The notes under the pieces are model-generated. The model was not told the origin of the DNA. It did not search any database and saw nothing but the letters and a program-made list of their open reading frames with translations. A stretch of 64,000 nt of DNA from contig OZ245813.1 in the NCBI GenBank assembly GCA_965228445.1, forward strand, positions 4,464,001-4,528,000, given 5' to 3'. Both the position numbers and the translations under genes were made by a program. The stretch comes from Thalassobaculum sp965228445 (GTDB lineage Bacteria; Pseudomonadota; Alphaproteobacteria; Thalassobaculales; Thalassobaculaceae). Positions 17,878 to 26,674 of the stretch are shown in pieces. Numbering within the stretch: position 1 is the stretch's first letter; every line of letters begins with the position of its first letter.

Positions 17878-19788
17878 TCAGCCGATCAGGCCGCCATCGT
17901 CGCGCTTGATGGCGACCACGCAGGAGCGCGGCACCGAGCCCTCGCCGCCCGGGAAGGTACTGCCGCCCTCTTCGCCCGGATGCTGGACGCCGACGAAGAC
18001 CGTGCGGCGGTCGGCACTCCAGGTGATGCCGGTGATCTCGCATTCCTTCGGGCCGACCAGGAAGCGCCTGATCTCGCCCGTCTCCGGATCGCCGATCAGC
18101 ATCTGGTTGTTGCCCATGCCGGCGAAGTCGCCTTCGTTGTCGTAGCTGCCGTCGGTCTGGATCCACAGCAGGCCGGTGCTGTCGAAGGCCAGGCCGTCGG
18201 GCGAGTTGAACATGTTGTCGGCGGTGACGTTCTGCGACCCGGCATAGGCGTCCTTATGGACCGTCGGATTGCCGGCCAGCACGAACAGGTTCCAGGTGAA
18301 GCCCATGGCGGTGTGATCGCCGCCCTCCGGCATCCAGCGCACGATCTGGCCGTAGTTGTTCTTCTCGCGCGGGTTCGGCCCGTTCGCCGGGGTCTCGTCG
18401 CCGCCGGCATTCGGCTTCACGCCGCGGTTCTTGTTGTTGGTCAGGCAGCAGTAGACCTCGGCCTTCATCGGGTTCGCCGAGACCCATTCCGGCCGGTCCA
18501 TCGTGGTCGCCCCGACCGCCGAGGCGGCTTGGCGGGTGTGGATGCAGATCTCCGCCTGAGACGCCATGCCGGTGGTCTGCGGCGTCAGGGCCAGCCACTC
18601 GCCGGTGCCGTCGTCGTTGAACCTGGCGACGAACAGGGAGCCGCTCTCCAGCAGGCCGGAATTGTCGCCGCCCAGCGCATAGGTGCCGTCGGAGACGAAC
18701 TTGTAGAGGAACTCGCCGCGCTCATCGTCGCCCATATAGACGACGGCATGGCCCGAGCGGTCGATCACCAGCTCGGCATTCTCGTGCTTGAAGCGGCCGA
18801 GCGCGGTGCGCTTTTTCGGGGTCGAATTCGGATCGAACGGATCGATCTCGACGATATAGCCGGCCCGGTTCGGCTCGTTCGGATGCTTGGAGATGTCGAA
18901 CCGCTCGTCCGCCATCGCCCAGGCATAGCCCCAGTCCTTGTTGGACACGCCGTAGCGGTCGAGCTCGGCGCTCGGCTTGTGTTCGGCGTCGGAGGAGGAG
19001 AAGTAGCCGTTGAAGTTCTCCTCGCAGGTCAGATAGGTGCCCCAGGGCGTGCGGCCGTTGCCGCAGTTGTTCCAGGTGCCGAGCGTGGTGGTGCCCTCCG
19101 GGTCGGCCGCCGTCCTCAGCAGGGCGTGACCGCGGGCCGGGCCGGTGATCTCCATCGGCGTGTCGGCGGTGATGCGCCGGTTGAACGGGCTGTCCTTCAC
19201 CACGCTCCAGGTGCCGTCGGCCTCGGCGACCTCCATGACGGAGACGCCGTGGGCGGCCTTGCCCTTGCGCACGTCGTCGGCATCGACCGGCTTGCCGTCC
19301 GGACGGTTGCCGTAGGTGTGCTCCAGGTTGGTGTACTCGTTGTTCACCGCGAGAATGCTGCGCGCGCCGTCGGTGAACAGCGCCATGCCGTCGTTGTTGT
19401 CGCCGAAGGCGCGCTCCTGGCTGGCGCCGGTGCCGCGGGTCTGCGGGTCGAACTCGGCGGCGTCGGACCACAGCGGGTCGCCCCAGGCGGTCAGCACCTG
19501 CCAGGTGTAGCCGGAGGGCACCGTGATGGTGTCGAGGCTGTTGGCGGCGACCGCGTCGAAGCCGAGACGCGAGGCCGCGCGGGCCGGGGTGAGGGCGGAG
19601 GTGCCCATCAGGAAGGCGGCACCGCCCAGCATGGCGAGGCCGCCGAGGAAGCCGCGTCGCGACAGGGCGCGCTCGACGACGGCGTCGAAATCGGTGACCG
19701 CGGGCGGCGGCGAGCGGAGTTCGTCCCAGGCGTCGAAGCTCAGGCCGCGAGAGGCGGCGGAGCGATCGGTATCTTGCGTGTGGTCCAT
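17878..19788 (-). CDS. phoX: PhoX family alkaline phosphatase (DUF839), Tat-exported
   Basis: A 636-residue PhoX-type protein. The Tat motif SRRGFLGG is at about 43-50, followed by a hydrophobic stretch and cleavage after ALTPARA. Family hallmarks include WGTYLTCEENFNGYF with the conserved Cys/Glu of the Fe-Ca cluster region, WNNCGNGRTPWGTYLT, GYIVEIDPFDP and the C-terminal FNSPDGLAFDS. PhoX enzymes are periplasmic phosphomonoesterases using iron and calcium. The signal peptide has an unusually long (about 42-residue) N-region, as is common in this family. I see no recognisable Pho box upstream, so phosphate regulation is not shown. It converges with the hydrolase operon over a shared terminator. 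Confidence 0.9.
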   Translation of the reverse strand: MDHTQDTDRSAASRGLSFDAWDELRSPPPAVTDFDAVVERALSRRGFLGGLAMLGGAAFLMGTSALTPARAASRLGFDAVAANSLDTITVPSGYTWQVLTAWGDPLWSDAAEFDPQTRGTGASQERAFGDNNDGMALFTDGARSILAVNNEYTNLEHTYGNRPDGKPVDADDVRKGKAAHGVSVMEVAEADGTWSVVKDSPFNRRITADTPMEITGPARGHALLRTAADPEGTTTLGTWNNCGNGRTPWGTYLTCEENFNGYFSSSDAEHKPSAELDRYGVSNKDWGYAWAMADERFDISKHPNEPNRAGYIVEIDPFDPNSTPKKRTALGRFKHENAELVIDRSGHAVVYMGDDERGEFLYKFVSDGTYALGGDNSGLLESGSLFVARFNDDGTGEWLALTPQTTGMASQAEICIHTRQAASAVGATTMDRPEWVSANPMKAEVYCCLTNNKNRGVKPNAGGDETPANGPNPREKNNYGQIVRWMPEGGDHTAMGFTWNLFVLAGNPTVHKDAYAGSQNVTADNMFNSPDGLAFDSTGLLWIQTDGSYDNEGDFAGMGNNQMLIGDPETGEIRRFLVGPKECEITGITWSADRRTVFVGVQHPGEEGGSTFPGGEGSVPRSCVVAIKRDDGGLIG

Positions 19789-19985
19789 GGGTATGTCTCC
19801 CTAAGGCCAGGAACGGTGTGGCCTACCTGTGGGACCGGGATGGTCCGGGTCGGTGCCGAAGCGAGACGCGTCTTCGCGCGCCTTTTCGCCGCTCTGGATA
19901 CCGGCGGCCCGTGACGCTTTCGTTGCGCGGGTCGTACAAGAAAAGGAATTCGGCCGACGCGATCCGCCGACCCTGGGGAGACACG

Positions 19986-21053
19986 ATGAAACTGCTGATG
20001 TTGCCCGGTGACGGGATCGGTCCGGAGATCTCGGACGTTGTGGCGACCGTGCTCGACCGGCTGGAATCGGTGTTCCGGCTGGGCCTCGAGATCGAGACCG
20101 GACGGGTCGGGCTGGCGGGGTTGAAGCAGGACGGGATCACGGTCAGCGACGACACCTTCGCCCGCTCCACCGCGGTCGACGGCGTCATCCTCGGGCCGGT
20201 CGACACCGCGACCTATCCGCCGCCGGCCGAAGGCGGGCTGAACCCGTCGGCGGAGTTCCGCAAGCGGCTCGACCTCTATGCCAATATCCGCCCGTCGCGC
20301 ACCCGCGCCGGCGTGCCGTCCCTGGCCAGCTCCATGGATCTGGTGATCGCGCGGGAGAACACCGAGGGGTTCTACGCCGACCGCACCATGCATGTCGGCT
20401 CCGGCGAGTTCATGCCGACGCCGGACCTGGCGCTGGCGGTGCGCAAGATCACCCGCCAGGGTTCCGAGCGGATCGGCCGCACGGCGGCGGCGCTGGCGGC
20501 GGGGCGGCGCAAGAAGCTCACCATCGTCACCAAGTCGAACGTGCTGAAGCTGTCCGACGGCCTGTTCCGCAACGCGGTGAAGGCGGCCGCCCATGACGAG
20601 GGCGGGCTGGAAGTGGAAGAGGTGCTGGTCGACGCCATGGCCTCGCTGCTGGTGCGCGAGCCGGAGCGCTTCGACGTGATCTGCACCACCAACATGTTTG
20701 GCGACATCCTGTCGAACCAGGCCTCCGAACTGGCGGGCGGGCTCGGCGTCGCCGGCTCCCTGAACGCGGGCGACAAATACGCCATCGCCCAGGCGGCCCA
20801 CGGCACCGCGCCGGACATCGCCGGCAAGGGCATCGCCAACCCGACCTCCCTGGTACTGTCGACCGCGATGCTGATCGGCTGGATCGCCCGCAACACCGGC
20901 GACGACACCGCCCTGCGCGCGGCCATGGCGCTGGAGGCGGCGGTGGACACCGCCGTGGCCACAACGGCCGGCCGGACCGTCGATCTCGGCGGTACCGCCT
21001 CGACCAGGGACGCGGGCAAGGCGATCGCCGACGCGCTGGGAGCGGCAGGGTGA
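19986..21053 (+). CDS. Isocitrate/isopropylmalate dehydrogenase family protein
   Basis: A 355-residue beta-decarboxylating dehydrogenase: LPGDGIGPE at the N-terminus, FRKRLDLYANIRPSR (substrate-recognition helix), the metal site in TNMFGDILSNQASELAGGLG and HGTAPDIAGKGIANP near the NAD pocket. It oxidatively decarboxylates a 2-hydroxy acid such as isocitrate, isopropylmalate or tartrate. No leuCD neighbours are present, and the FRK-x-LDLYANIRP helix looks more like isocitrate/homoisocitrate types than LeuB. The frame is open from 19818; the ATG at 19986 gives the canonical N-terminus. It overlaps the next gene by 4 bp (GTGA). A second family member lies at 53274. Confidence 0.87.
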   Translation: MKLLMLPGDGIGPEISDVVATVLDRLESVFRLGLEIETGRVGLAGLKQDGITVSDDTFARSTAVDGVILGPVDTATYPPPAEGGLNPSAEFRKRLDLYANIRPSRTRAGVPSLASSMDLVIARENTEGFYADRTMHVGSGEFMPTPDLALAVRKITRQGSERIGRTAAALAAGRRKKLTIVTKSNVLKLSDGLFRNAVKAAAHDEGGLEVEEVLVDAMASLLVREPERFDVICTTNMFGDILSNQASELAGGLGVAGSLNAGDKYAIAQAAHGTAPDIAGKGIANPTSLVLSTAMLIGWIARNTGDDTALRAAMALEAAVDTAVATTAGRTVDLGGTASTRDAGKAIADALGAAG

Positions 21054-21823
21054 ACGGCGGGGTGAATGGCGGGGTGAGCGAACCGGTACTGGCGACGCGG
21101 GAGGGCGCGGTCCTGCGCCTGTCCCTGAACCGGGCGGAGCGCAGCAACGCGTTGGGTCCGGATATCGTCGAGGCCCTGCTGGCCGCGGTCGAGGCGGCGC
21201 CCGGCGAGGGGGCCCGGCTGATCGTTCTGGAAGGCGACGGCAAGCACTTCTGCGCCGGCTTCGATCTCAGCGACCTGAATGCGCTCAGCGACGGCGATCT
21301 GCTGCTGCGGCTGGTGCGGATCGAAACCCTGCTGCAGGCGGTCTTCCACGCCCCGGTGCCGACCCTGGCGCTGGTGCGCGGCGCCGCGATGGGGGCCGGT
21401 GCCGATCTGGTCGCGGCCTGCCGCCGGCGGATCGTGGTCGGCAGCGGGCGCTTCGCCTTTCCGGGGGCGGGGTTCGGCATCGCGCTGGGCACCCGCCGGC
21501 TGGCCGGCCGGGTCGGGCCGGACAACGCCCTTCAGATCGTTGCCAGCGGTCGCCGGCTCGATCAGGACGAGGCCCTGGCGCTCGGTCTGATCGACGCGGT
21601 GGTCGATGAGGAGGCGGTCGCCGGCGAGATCGAGCGGGCCGCGGCCATGGCGACGCGGCTGGAGAGCGGGATCCTGGCGACAGTCGGCGAGCTGACTCTG
21701 GAGGACGGCCGGGCGCGCGACATGGCGGCGCTGGTGGCGTCCGCGTCGCGGCCGGGCCTGAAGGATCGGGTGCTGCGCTACCAGGAGGAGGTACGGCGCG
21801 CCCGCGACGCACGAGGGAGGTGA
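21050..21823 (+). CDS. Enoyl-CoA hydratase/isomerase family protein
   Basis: A 257-residue crotonase-superfamily protein (LSLNRAERSNALGPDI, HFCAGFDLSDLNA, VRGAAMGAGADLVAACRRR, FPGAGFGIALGTRR). The GTG at 21050 overlaps the upstream stop by 4 bp; GTGs at 21062 and 21074 are equally possible starts, and the NGGVNGGV opening is probably not part of the fold. The usual second Glu is replaced in FAFPGAG (normally F-x-x-P/E), so hydratase activity is uncertain. It is translationally coupled to the dehydrogenase and to the aldo-keto reductase. Confidence 0.82.
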   Translation: MNGGVNGGVSEPVLATREGAVLRLSLNRAERSNALGPDIVEALLAAVEAAPGEGARLIVLEGDGKHFCAGFDLSDLNALSDGDLLLRLVRIETLLQAVFHAPVPTLALVRGAAMGAGADLVAACRRRIVVGSGRFAFPGAGFGIALGTRRLAGRVGPDNALQIVASGRRLDQDEALALGLIDAVVDEEAVAGEIERAAAMATRLESGILATVGELTLEDGRARDMAALVASASRPGLKDRVLRYQEEVRRARDARGR

Positions 21824-21825
21824 AC

Positions 21826-22656
21826 ATGAAGACGGTGACATTGCCGGGCGGCGAGACCGTGCCGGCGCTGGGGCTCGGCACCTGGCACATGGGCGAGCGC
21901 GGCTCCGACCGGAAGGCCGAGGCGGATGCCCTGCGTCTCGGCATCGATCTCGGCATGACCCTGATCGACACCGCCGAGATGTATGCGACCGGCGGGTCCG
22001 AGGAAGTCGTGGGCGACGCCATCGCCGGCCGTCGGGACGGGCTGTTCATCGTCTCCAAGGTGCTGCCCTTCAACGCCGACCATGCCGGCACGGTGGCGGC
22101 CTGCGAGGCCAGCCTGACCCGCATGGGGATCGAGACCATCGACCTCTACCTGCTGCACTGGCCCGGCTCCTCGCCGTTGGAGGAGACCTTCGGCGCATTC
22201 GAGCAGCTCCAGCGGGAGGGCAAGATCCGGCACTGGGGCGTCAGCAATTTCGACACCGGCGAGATGGAGGATGTCGACGACGCCGGTCGGGGCGCCTGCG
22301 CCACCAATCAGATCCTCTACAACCTCACCCGCCGGGGCCCGGAATTCGACCTGCTGCCCTGGTGCGAGCGCAAGGGCATGCCGGTGATGGCCTATTCGCC
22401 GCTGGAGCAGGGGCGGCTCGGCGGTCACCGGGCGCTGCGGCCGATCGCCGAGAAGCACGGGGTTTCCGACGTCACGGTCGCGCTCGCCTGGGTGCTGCGG
22501 CGCGACGGCGTGATCGCCATTCCGAAGGCCGCCCGGCAGGAGCACGTCCGGGCGAACCATGCCGCCCTGGACGTCCAGCTCGACGGCGACGACCTCGCCG
22601 CCCTCGACGCCGCCTTTCCGCCGCCGAAGGCGAAGAAGCATCTGGAGATCCTGTAA
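21826..22656 (+). CDS. Aldo/keto reductase
   Basis: A 276-residue AKR: LGLGTWHMG, IDTAEMYATGGSEEVVG (catalytic Asp and Tyr), IVSKVLP (Lys) and YLLHWPGSSPLEET (His), followed by GKIRHWGVSNF. It reduces carbonyls with NADPH. GGGAGG at 21815-21820 directs the ATG at 21826; the GTG at 21820 overlaps that ribosome site and is less likely. It closes the three-gene unit from 19986. The family is broad and I cannot name the substrate. Confidence 0.88.
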   Translation: MKTVTLPGGETVPALGLGTWHMGERGSDRKAEADALRLGIDLGMTLIDTAEMYATGGSEEVVGDAIAGRRDGLFIVSKVLPFNADHAGTVAACEASLTRMGIETIDLYLLHWPGSSPLEETFGAFEQLQREGKIRHWGVSNFDTGEMEDVDDAGRGACATNQILYNLTRRGPEFDLLPWCERKGMPVMAYSPLEQGRLGGHRALRPIAEKHGVSDVTVALAWVLRRDGVIAIPKAARQEHVRANHAALDVQLDGDDLAALDAAFPPPKAKKHLEIL

Positions 22657-22751
22657 GCCCCGACGATCAATCCGGGTATCGGACAGAACCGCGATCTCAT
22701 GTAGACTGCGCCCGCTTTTACGACCGCTCGAAGAATTCGAAAGTGGGGACG

Positions 22752-23240
22752 ATGACGCGAATCGGGGTGATGGCCGGCCTGATGCTGGCCATGGGACTGG
22801 TGGGGGCGAGCACCGCCGTTCAGGCGCAGCAGATCAAGGGCCGGCCGATGGTGACCTCGGGCGACAGCCTGTCGATCGGCCGCGACGACGTGCGGCTGTC
22901 CGGCATCGATGCGCCGGAGATGGACCAGTACTGCGAGAACGAGTTCGGCCGTCCCTATCAATGCGGGGTGCAGGCCATGGACGCGCTGCGCGAGCTGATC
23001 GGCCGCAACGACGTGGTCTGCGTTCGCGAGGGCGCCGACGGCGAGGACCGGATGGTCGGCACCTGCTATGCCGGCGACATGAACCTGAACACCCGCATGG
23101 TGCGCACCGGCTGGGCCGTCGCCCTGCCGGACGAGCGTCCGGACTACGCGCCGCTGGAGAACATGGCGAAGCGCGAGAAGCTTGGGATCTGGGGCCTCAA
23201 GTTCGAGCACCCGGCGGACTGGCGCCAGCAGAACCAGTAG
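22752..23240 (+). CDS. Secreted SNase-like (thermonuclease family) protein
   Basis: A 162-residue protein with a signal peptide (cleavage near AVQAQQ, about residue 26) and a staphylococcal-nuclease fold. Arg48, Asp53 and Glu56 in RLSGIDAPEMD plus Arg100 in GEDRMVG have the same spacing as R35, D40, E43 and R87 of SNase, so the catalytic set looks intact. It should be a calcium-dependent nuclease in the periplasm or outside the cell. The ATG at 22752 is preceded by GTGGGGACG. There are four Cys (CENEFGRPYQC and two others), which suggests disulfides. It is independent of its neighbours. Confidence 0.87.
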   Translation: MTRIGVMAGLMLAMGLVGASTAVQAQQIKGRPMVTSGDSLSIGRDDVRLSGIDAPEMDQYCENEFGRPYQCGVQAMDALRELIGRNDVVCVREGADGEDRMVGTCYAGDMNLNTRMVRTGWAVALPDERPDYAPLENMAKREKLGIWGLKFEHPADWRQQNQ

Positions 23241-23258
23241 GGACGGCGCGCCGTCGTC

Positions 23259-23684
23259 CTACGAGCATTTGAACGGAAACCAGGCATAGGTGAAGGCCGC
23301 CGCGTCCGACGTGGCCTCGAACCAGAACACCGGCGGCACTCCGCGCACCACCTCCACCCGCCACGGCGCCGTGCAGTGGGCCATGCACCAGTCGCGGCGC
23401 AGGACCATGTTGGCGTCGCTGTAGACCTTCTCCTCGGGAAAGCCGCCGCTGCGGGATTCCCAGCCGGCGGGAAAACGGACCGGGTGCCAGGCCCTGCGCA
23501 TCTCGTCGAGCCCGTCGGACACCCGGTGGAACTTCCCGGCCGCGTCCGCCGCGGCGACGATGCCCGGGGCGGCCGACCCGGCGGCGGCGTCGGCCAGCCG
23601 GTCCAGTCGGAACTGCCGCAGGGTCATGCGGATGGCGAGCGCGATCAGGCCGGCGAAGACGGCAAGGGGGATCAGAATCTTCAT
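23259..23684 (-). CDS. Uncharacterised single-pass membrane protein
   Basis: A 141-residue protein of no family I recognise. The frame is open to 23876, but the ATG at 23684 (MKILIPLAVFAGLIALAIRM) gives a clean N-terminal hydrophobic segment of about 17 residues, so the longer form is unlikely. The rest should be periplasmic and has Cys pairs (DWCMAHC, terminal FKCS), Trp- and Arg-rich patches (PAGWESRSGGFPEE) and WFEATSDAAAF. It converges with the nuclease gene, ending 19 bp away. Function unknown. Confidence 0.6.
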   Translation of the reverse strand: MKILIPLAVFAGLIALAIRMTLRQFRLDRLADAAAGSAAPGIVAAADAAGKFHRVSDGLDEMRRAWHPVRFPAGWESRSGGFPEEKVYSDANMVLRRDWCMAHCTAPWRVEVVRGVPPVFWFEATSDAAAFTYAWFPFKCS

Positions 23685-23814
23685 CGCCTGGCTCCGGCAC
23701 GGGTCGCGACCGTCCAAGGCTAGCGGCCCCTCGCCACGGCCGTCACGCCCTTTCCCGTCCCGCGCGGTCGTCCGCCGCGCGTCGGCTCGCTTTTCGATCG
23801 GTAAGAATGCAGCG

Positions 23815-23895
23815 GGATTAACGCTAAATAGGATATCAATAAAATCAAATTCACTTGCGCGACTCGGTCGAATCATTAAATCTGATTAACGGTTG
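23815..23895. promoter_or_regulatory. AT-rich intergenic island, probable promoter region
   Basis: In an otherwise very GC-rich window this stretch (GATTAACGCTAAATAGGATA, then ATAAAATCAAATT) is strongly AT-rich. It lies between the reverse-strand gene starting at 23684 and the forward gene starting near 23899. ATTAAATCTGATTAAC just before the second gene contains a repeated TTAA pattern. I cannot fix -10 and -35 boxes with confidence. Confidence 0.45.
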
Positions 23896-23898
23896 GTG

Positions 23899-24249
23899 AT
23901 GGTTGCGTTCATCCTGGACGCGTGTGAGTGGCTCATGGCAACACCCGAGTCCGAGCGCAAAGCTTTGGAAATTCTGGCGGATGCGGTGGACCGCACCGTC
24001 GGCACCGGGTTCGTGCATGCGGCCGTCGTGAAGGCTGCGCACACCCTGGCCGAGATCGATCGCCGGCATGCCGGCAAGGCGTTCGGCATGCTGAATCCGC
24101 GCGAAACCCGAAAAGTCCGCTCCACCGCGATTGAATCGGCCGAGCTGTTCCGTCAGTTCGGCGATATCGACGATCCGATCGGCGATCTGCCGCCCGATCC
24201 CCGCCTGTCCGACATCCGCTCCCGCTCCGCCAAGCTGGGCACCGGCTGA
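23899..24249 (+). CDS. Small helical protein of unknown function
   Basis: A 116-residue protein, mostly alpha-helical, with no signal peptide and no motif I recognise (ERKALEILADAVDRTVG, AAHTLAEIDRRHAGKAFGML). No good ribosome site is visible; starts at TTG 23893, ATG 23899 and ATG 23935 (MATPESERK, 104 residues) are all possible. Codon use looks like that of neighbours, and the AT-rich island just upstream suggests its own promoter. The C-terminal 25 residues are Asp/Pro rich (DDPIGDLPPDPRLSD). Confidence 0.5.
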   Translation: MVAFILDACEWLMATPESERKALEILADAVDRTVGTGFVHAAVVKAAHTLAEIDRRHAGKAFGMLNPRETRKVRSTAIESAELFRQFGDIDDPIGDLPPDPRLSDIRSRSAKLGTG

Positions 24250-24329
24250 ACCGGCCGGCCATGGCCGTCGGGACCTATTCTCCGGTTCGTGATTTCCGTT
24301 GAAGGACCCGGTTGCCGCATTGTTCAGCC

Positions 24330-25292
24330 ATGCCTGATCTTCGTTTGCTGCCTGCGCTGATTGCCGCCTTCCTGCTGATCTCCGCGCCCGCCGAGGCGGG
24401 CAAGGGATGGAAGGAGGCGTGGCCGGCCACCGATTTCTCAAAGCATTCGGTGCCGCTCGACGAGATCAGCTCCGGCGGACCGGGACGCGACGGCATCCCG
24501 TCCATCGACGCGCCGACCTTCGCCGATGTCGGCGACGGCTTCGCCGGGCTGGCGCCGACCGAACCGGTGGTCTCCGTCGCCATCGCCGGCGACGCCCGCG
24601 CATATCCTCTGCGGATCCTGATCTGGCACGAGATCGTCAACGACACGGTCGGCGGCGTCCCGGTGGCGGTCACCTACTGCCCGCTGTGCAATGCGGCCAT
24701 CGTGTTCGACCGGCGGGTCGAGGGCCGGCCGCTGGAATTCGGCACCACCGGCAACATCCGCAATTCCGGGCTCGTCATGTACGACCGCGAGACCGAGAGC
24801 TGGTGGCAGCAGTATACCGGCGAGGGCATCGTCGGGGCGATGACCGGCCACCGGCTGCGCTCCGTGCCGGCGCGGATGGAGAGCGCCGAGCGGTTCGCCG
24901 AGCGCCACGCCGAGGGCAGGGTCCTGGTCCCGAACGACCCGAAGGCCCGCCCCTACGGCATCAACCCCTACAAGGGCTACGACAGCATGCCGGTGCCGTT
25001 CCTCTATGACGGGACCATGCCGGACGGGCTGCCGCCCATGGCCCGGGTGGTGGTGATCGGCGACATGGCCTGGAGCCTGGCGATGCTGCGCGAGAAGGGC
25101 TGGTGGAGCGACGGCGACCTGATGATCACCTGGGAGCCGGGCCAGAACTCCGCCCTGGACACCCGCAAGATCGCCGAGGGCCGCGATATCGGCAATGTCG
25201 TCGTCACCCGCGACGGCACCGACGTCGCCCACGAGATCACCTTCGCCTTCGTGTTCCACGCCTTCCGGCCGGACGGCAAGATCGTCTACTGA
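24330..25292 (+). CDS. DUF3179 domain-containing secreted protein
   Basis: A 320-residue protein with an N-terminal signal peptide (cleavage near APAEAGK, about residue 22-24) and the DUF3179 core: AYPLRILIWHEIVNDTVGG, TYCPLCNAAIVFDR with a C-x2-C pair, FGTTGNIRNSGLVMYDRETES and WWQQYTGEG (quoted in part). The family is common in bacteria and archaea and its biochemical role is not established. A TTG at 24312 would add six residues; the ATG at 24330 is preferred. It overlaps the convergent MFS gene by 7 bp. Confidence 0.88.
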   Translation: MPDLRLLPALIAAFLLISAPAEAGKGWKEAWPATDFSKHSVPLDEISSGGPGRDGIPSIDAPTFADVGDGFAGLAPTEPVVSVAIAGDARAYPLRILIWHEIVNDTVGGVPVAVTYCPLCNAAIVFDRRVEGRPLEFGTTGNIRNSGLVMYDRETESWWQQYTGEGIVGAMTGHRLRSVPARMESAERFAERHAEGRVLVPNDPKARPYGINPYKGYDSMPVPFLYDGTMPDGLPPMARVVVIGDMAWSLAMLREKGWWSDGDLMITWEPGQNSALDTRKIAEGRDIGNVVVTRDGTDVAHEITFAFVFHAFRPDGKIVY

Positions 25293-26524
25293 CGGGCCGC
25301 GTCGCGGGCGGCCCGGCGGGAGATCAGCAGGAACACGACCCCCAGGGCCGCGAGCGAGGCCGAGGCGAGGAAGGTGGCCGAATAGCTGCCGGTGACCTGG
25401 TACAGCAGCGAGAACACCACCGGGCCGAGCAGCACGCCGGAGAAGGTGATGAACATGACGCCGCCGGTCGCGTGGCCGATGGCGCCGGGCGGGCTGATGC
25501 GGGCGGCCTCGCTGGCGAAGACGCCGTTCCAGCCGATCGCCGTCAGGCCGAAGACGAAGAAGAACGCGAACACCGCGCTGTTCGACCAGTCGGCGCCGAT
25601 CTGCGAGGCGGTCAGGCTGGCGAGGGTGGTCGTGGCGCCGATGATGATCAGCACGGCGGTGCTGGAGCGCAGCCGGTCGGCGATGGCGCCCCAGCTCAGA
25701 CGGCCGATCACGCCGGCCACCTGGACGCAGGAGAGCGCCACCCCGGCGGTCACCAGGTTCCAGCCGACCTCGTCGACCAGCAGGGTGACCGTGAAGGACA
25801 TCAGGGAGAGCTGCACCGCGCCGAAGCAGAGCCCGGTGACGGCGATGAGGAGCAGGGCGCGGGACTGCAGCACCAGCCGGAGACCGGAGAACGGGTCCCG
25901 GATCAGCGTGGCGTCCGTGCGCCTGTCGGTGTCGAAGCGGGCGCGCAGCGGCTGCATTGCGACGAACAGCACCAGACCCAGCGCCCCGACCACCAGCATG
26001 GTCGTCTGCCAGCCGAGCGAGAGGGCAAGGGAGGGCGCGATGAGGCTCGCCAGCACGCCGCCGATCGGTACGCCGGTGAAGCGCACGGAGAACACCAGGT
26101 TGCGGTTCGACGGTGTCGCCACCCGGTTCAGCAGCTCCATCGCCGGCGGGTTCATCATGCCGTAGCCGAAGCCGGTGGCGATCGAGCCGATCACCATCAG
26201 TTCCAGATGCCCGGTCATAAGGATCAGGTGCCCGACCGCCAGCATCCCGAGCGCGCTCTGGCTGATGCGCCAGGAGCCGTAGCGCTGGATGAACCCGCCG
26301 ACCAGCAGGCTGGAGGTCATCGCGCCGATATAGGCCAGGGTGAACTGGTAGCCGATGAGCGAGGGCGAGATCTCCAGGTCGTGGGCCACGGCCGGCGCGA
26401 TCGCGGGAATCCACAGCACCGCCATGCTCGACAGGGTGAGGGCGGCGGTGGTGAAGAAAACCACCAGCAGCAGATCGCGCAGGCTCGGCTTCTTCTCGGG
26501 CGAGGGCTCGGTGGTCTGGACCAT
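25286..26524 (-). CDS. MFS transporter
   Basis: A 412-residue major facilitator carrier with about 12 hydrophobic segments and a long central cytosolic loop (MQPLRARFDTDRRTD). The frame stays open to 27697 because of antisense GC bias; the ATG at 26524 (MVQTTEPSPEKKPS) is a normal cytosolic N-terminus and leaves a 150-bp divergent spacer to the FAD oxidoreductase at 26675. Its 3' end overlaps the DUF3179 gene by 7 bp in convergent orientation. Substrate unknown; cyanate/oxalate-type carriers (CynX/OxlT-like) are similar in style. Confidence 0.86.
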   Translation of the reverse strand: MVQTTEPSPEKKPSLRDLLLVVFFTTAALTLSSMAVLWIPAIAPAVAHDLEISPSLIGYQFTLAYIGAMTSSLLVGGFIQRYGSWRISQSALGMLAVGHLILMTGHLELMVIGSIATGFGYGMMNPPAMELLNRVATPSNRNLVFSVRFTGVPIGGVLASLIAPSLALSLGWQTTMLVVGALGLVLFVAMQPLRARFDTDRRTDATLIRDPFSGLRLVLQSRALLLIAVTGLCFGAVQLSLMSFTVTLLVDEVGWNLVTAGVALSCVQVAGVIGRLSWGAIADRLRSSTAVLIIIGATTTLASLTASQIGADWSNSAVFAFFFVFGLTAIGWNGVFASEAARISPPGAIGHATGGVMFITFSGVLLGPVVFSLLYQVTGSYSATFLASASLAALGVVFLLISRRAARDAARQ

Positions 26525-26674
26525 GCCCGGCACTAGACAGGGACATGCCGCGCGGGGGTAGTGCCATTCCTGCAAAAGCGAAAATGCCACACGGGCAGGA
26601 ATCGTCCGCCCGTCGCGGCTGTCGCGGCGGATAGGGCATTCCGCGCCGCCGCATCCCGATCTAGCATCCAGGCC

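Noticed and set aside
19789..19985. Pho box upstream of phoX
   Set aside because: No repeat resembling CTGTCAT-type half-sites could be found in the divergent region.
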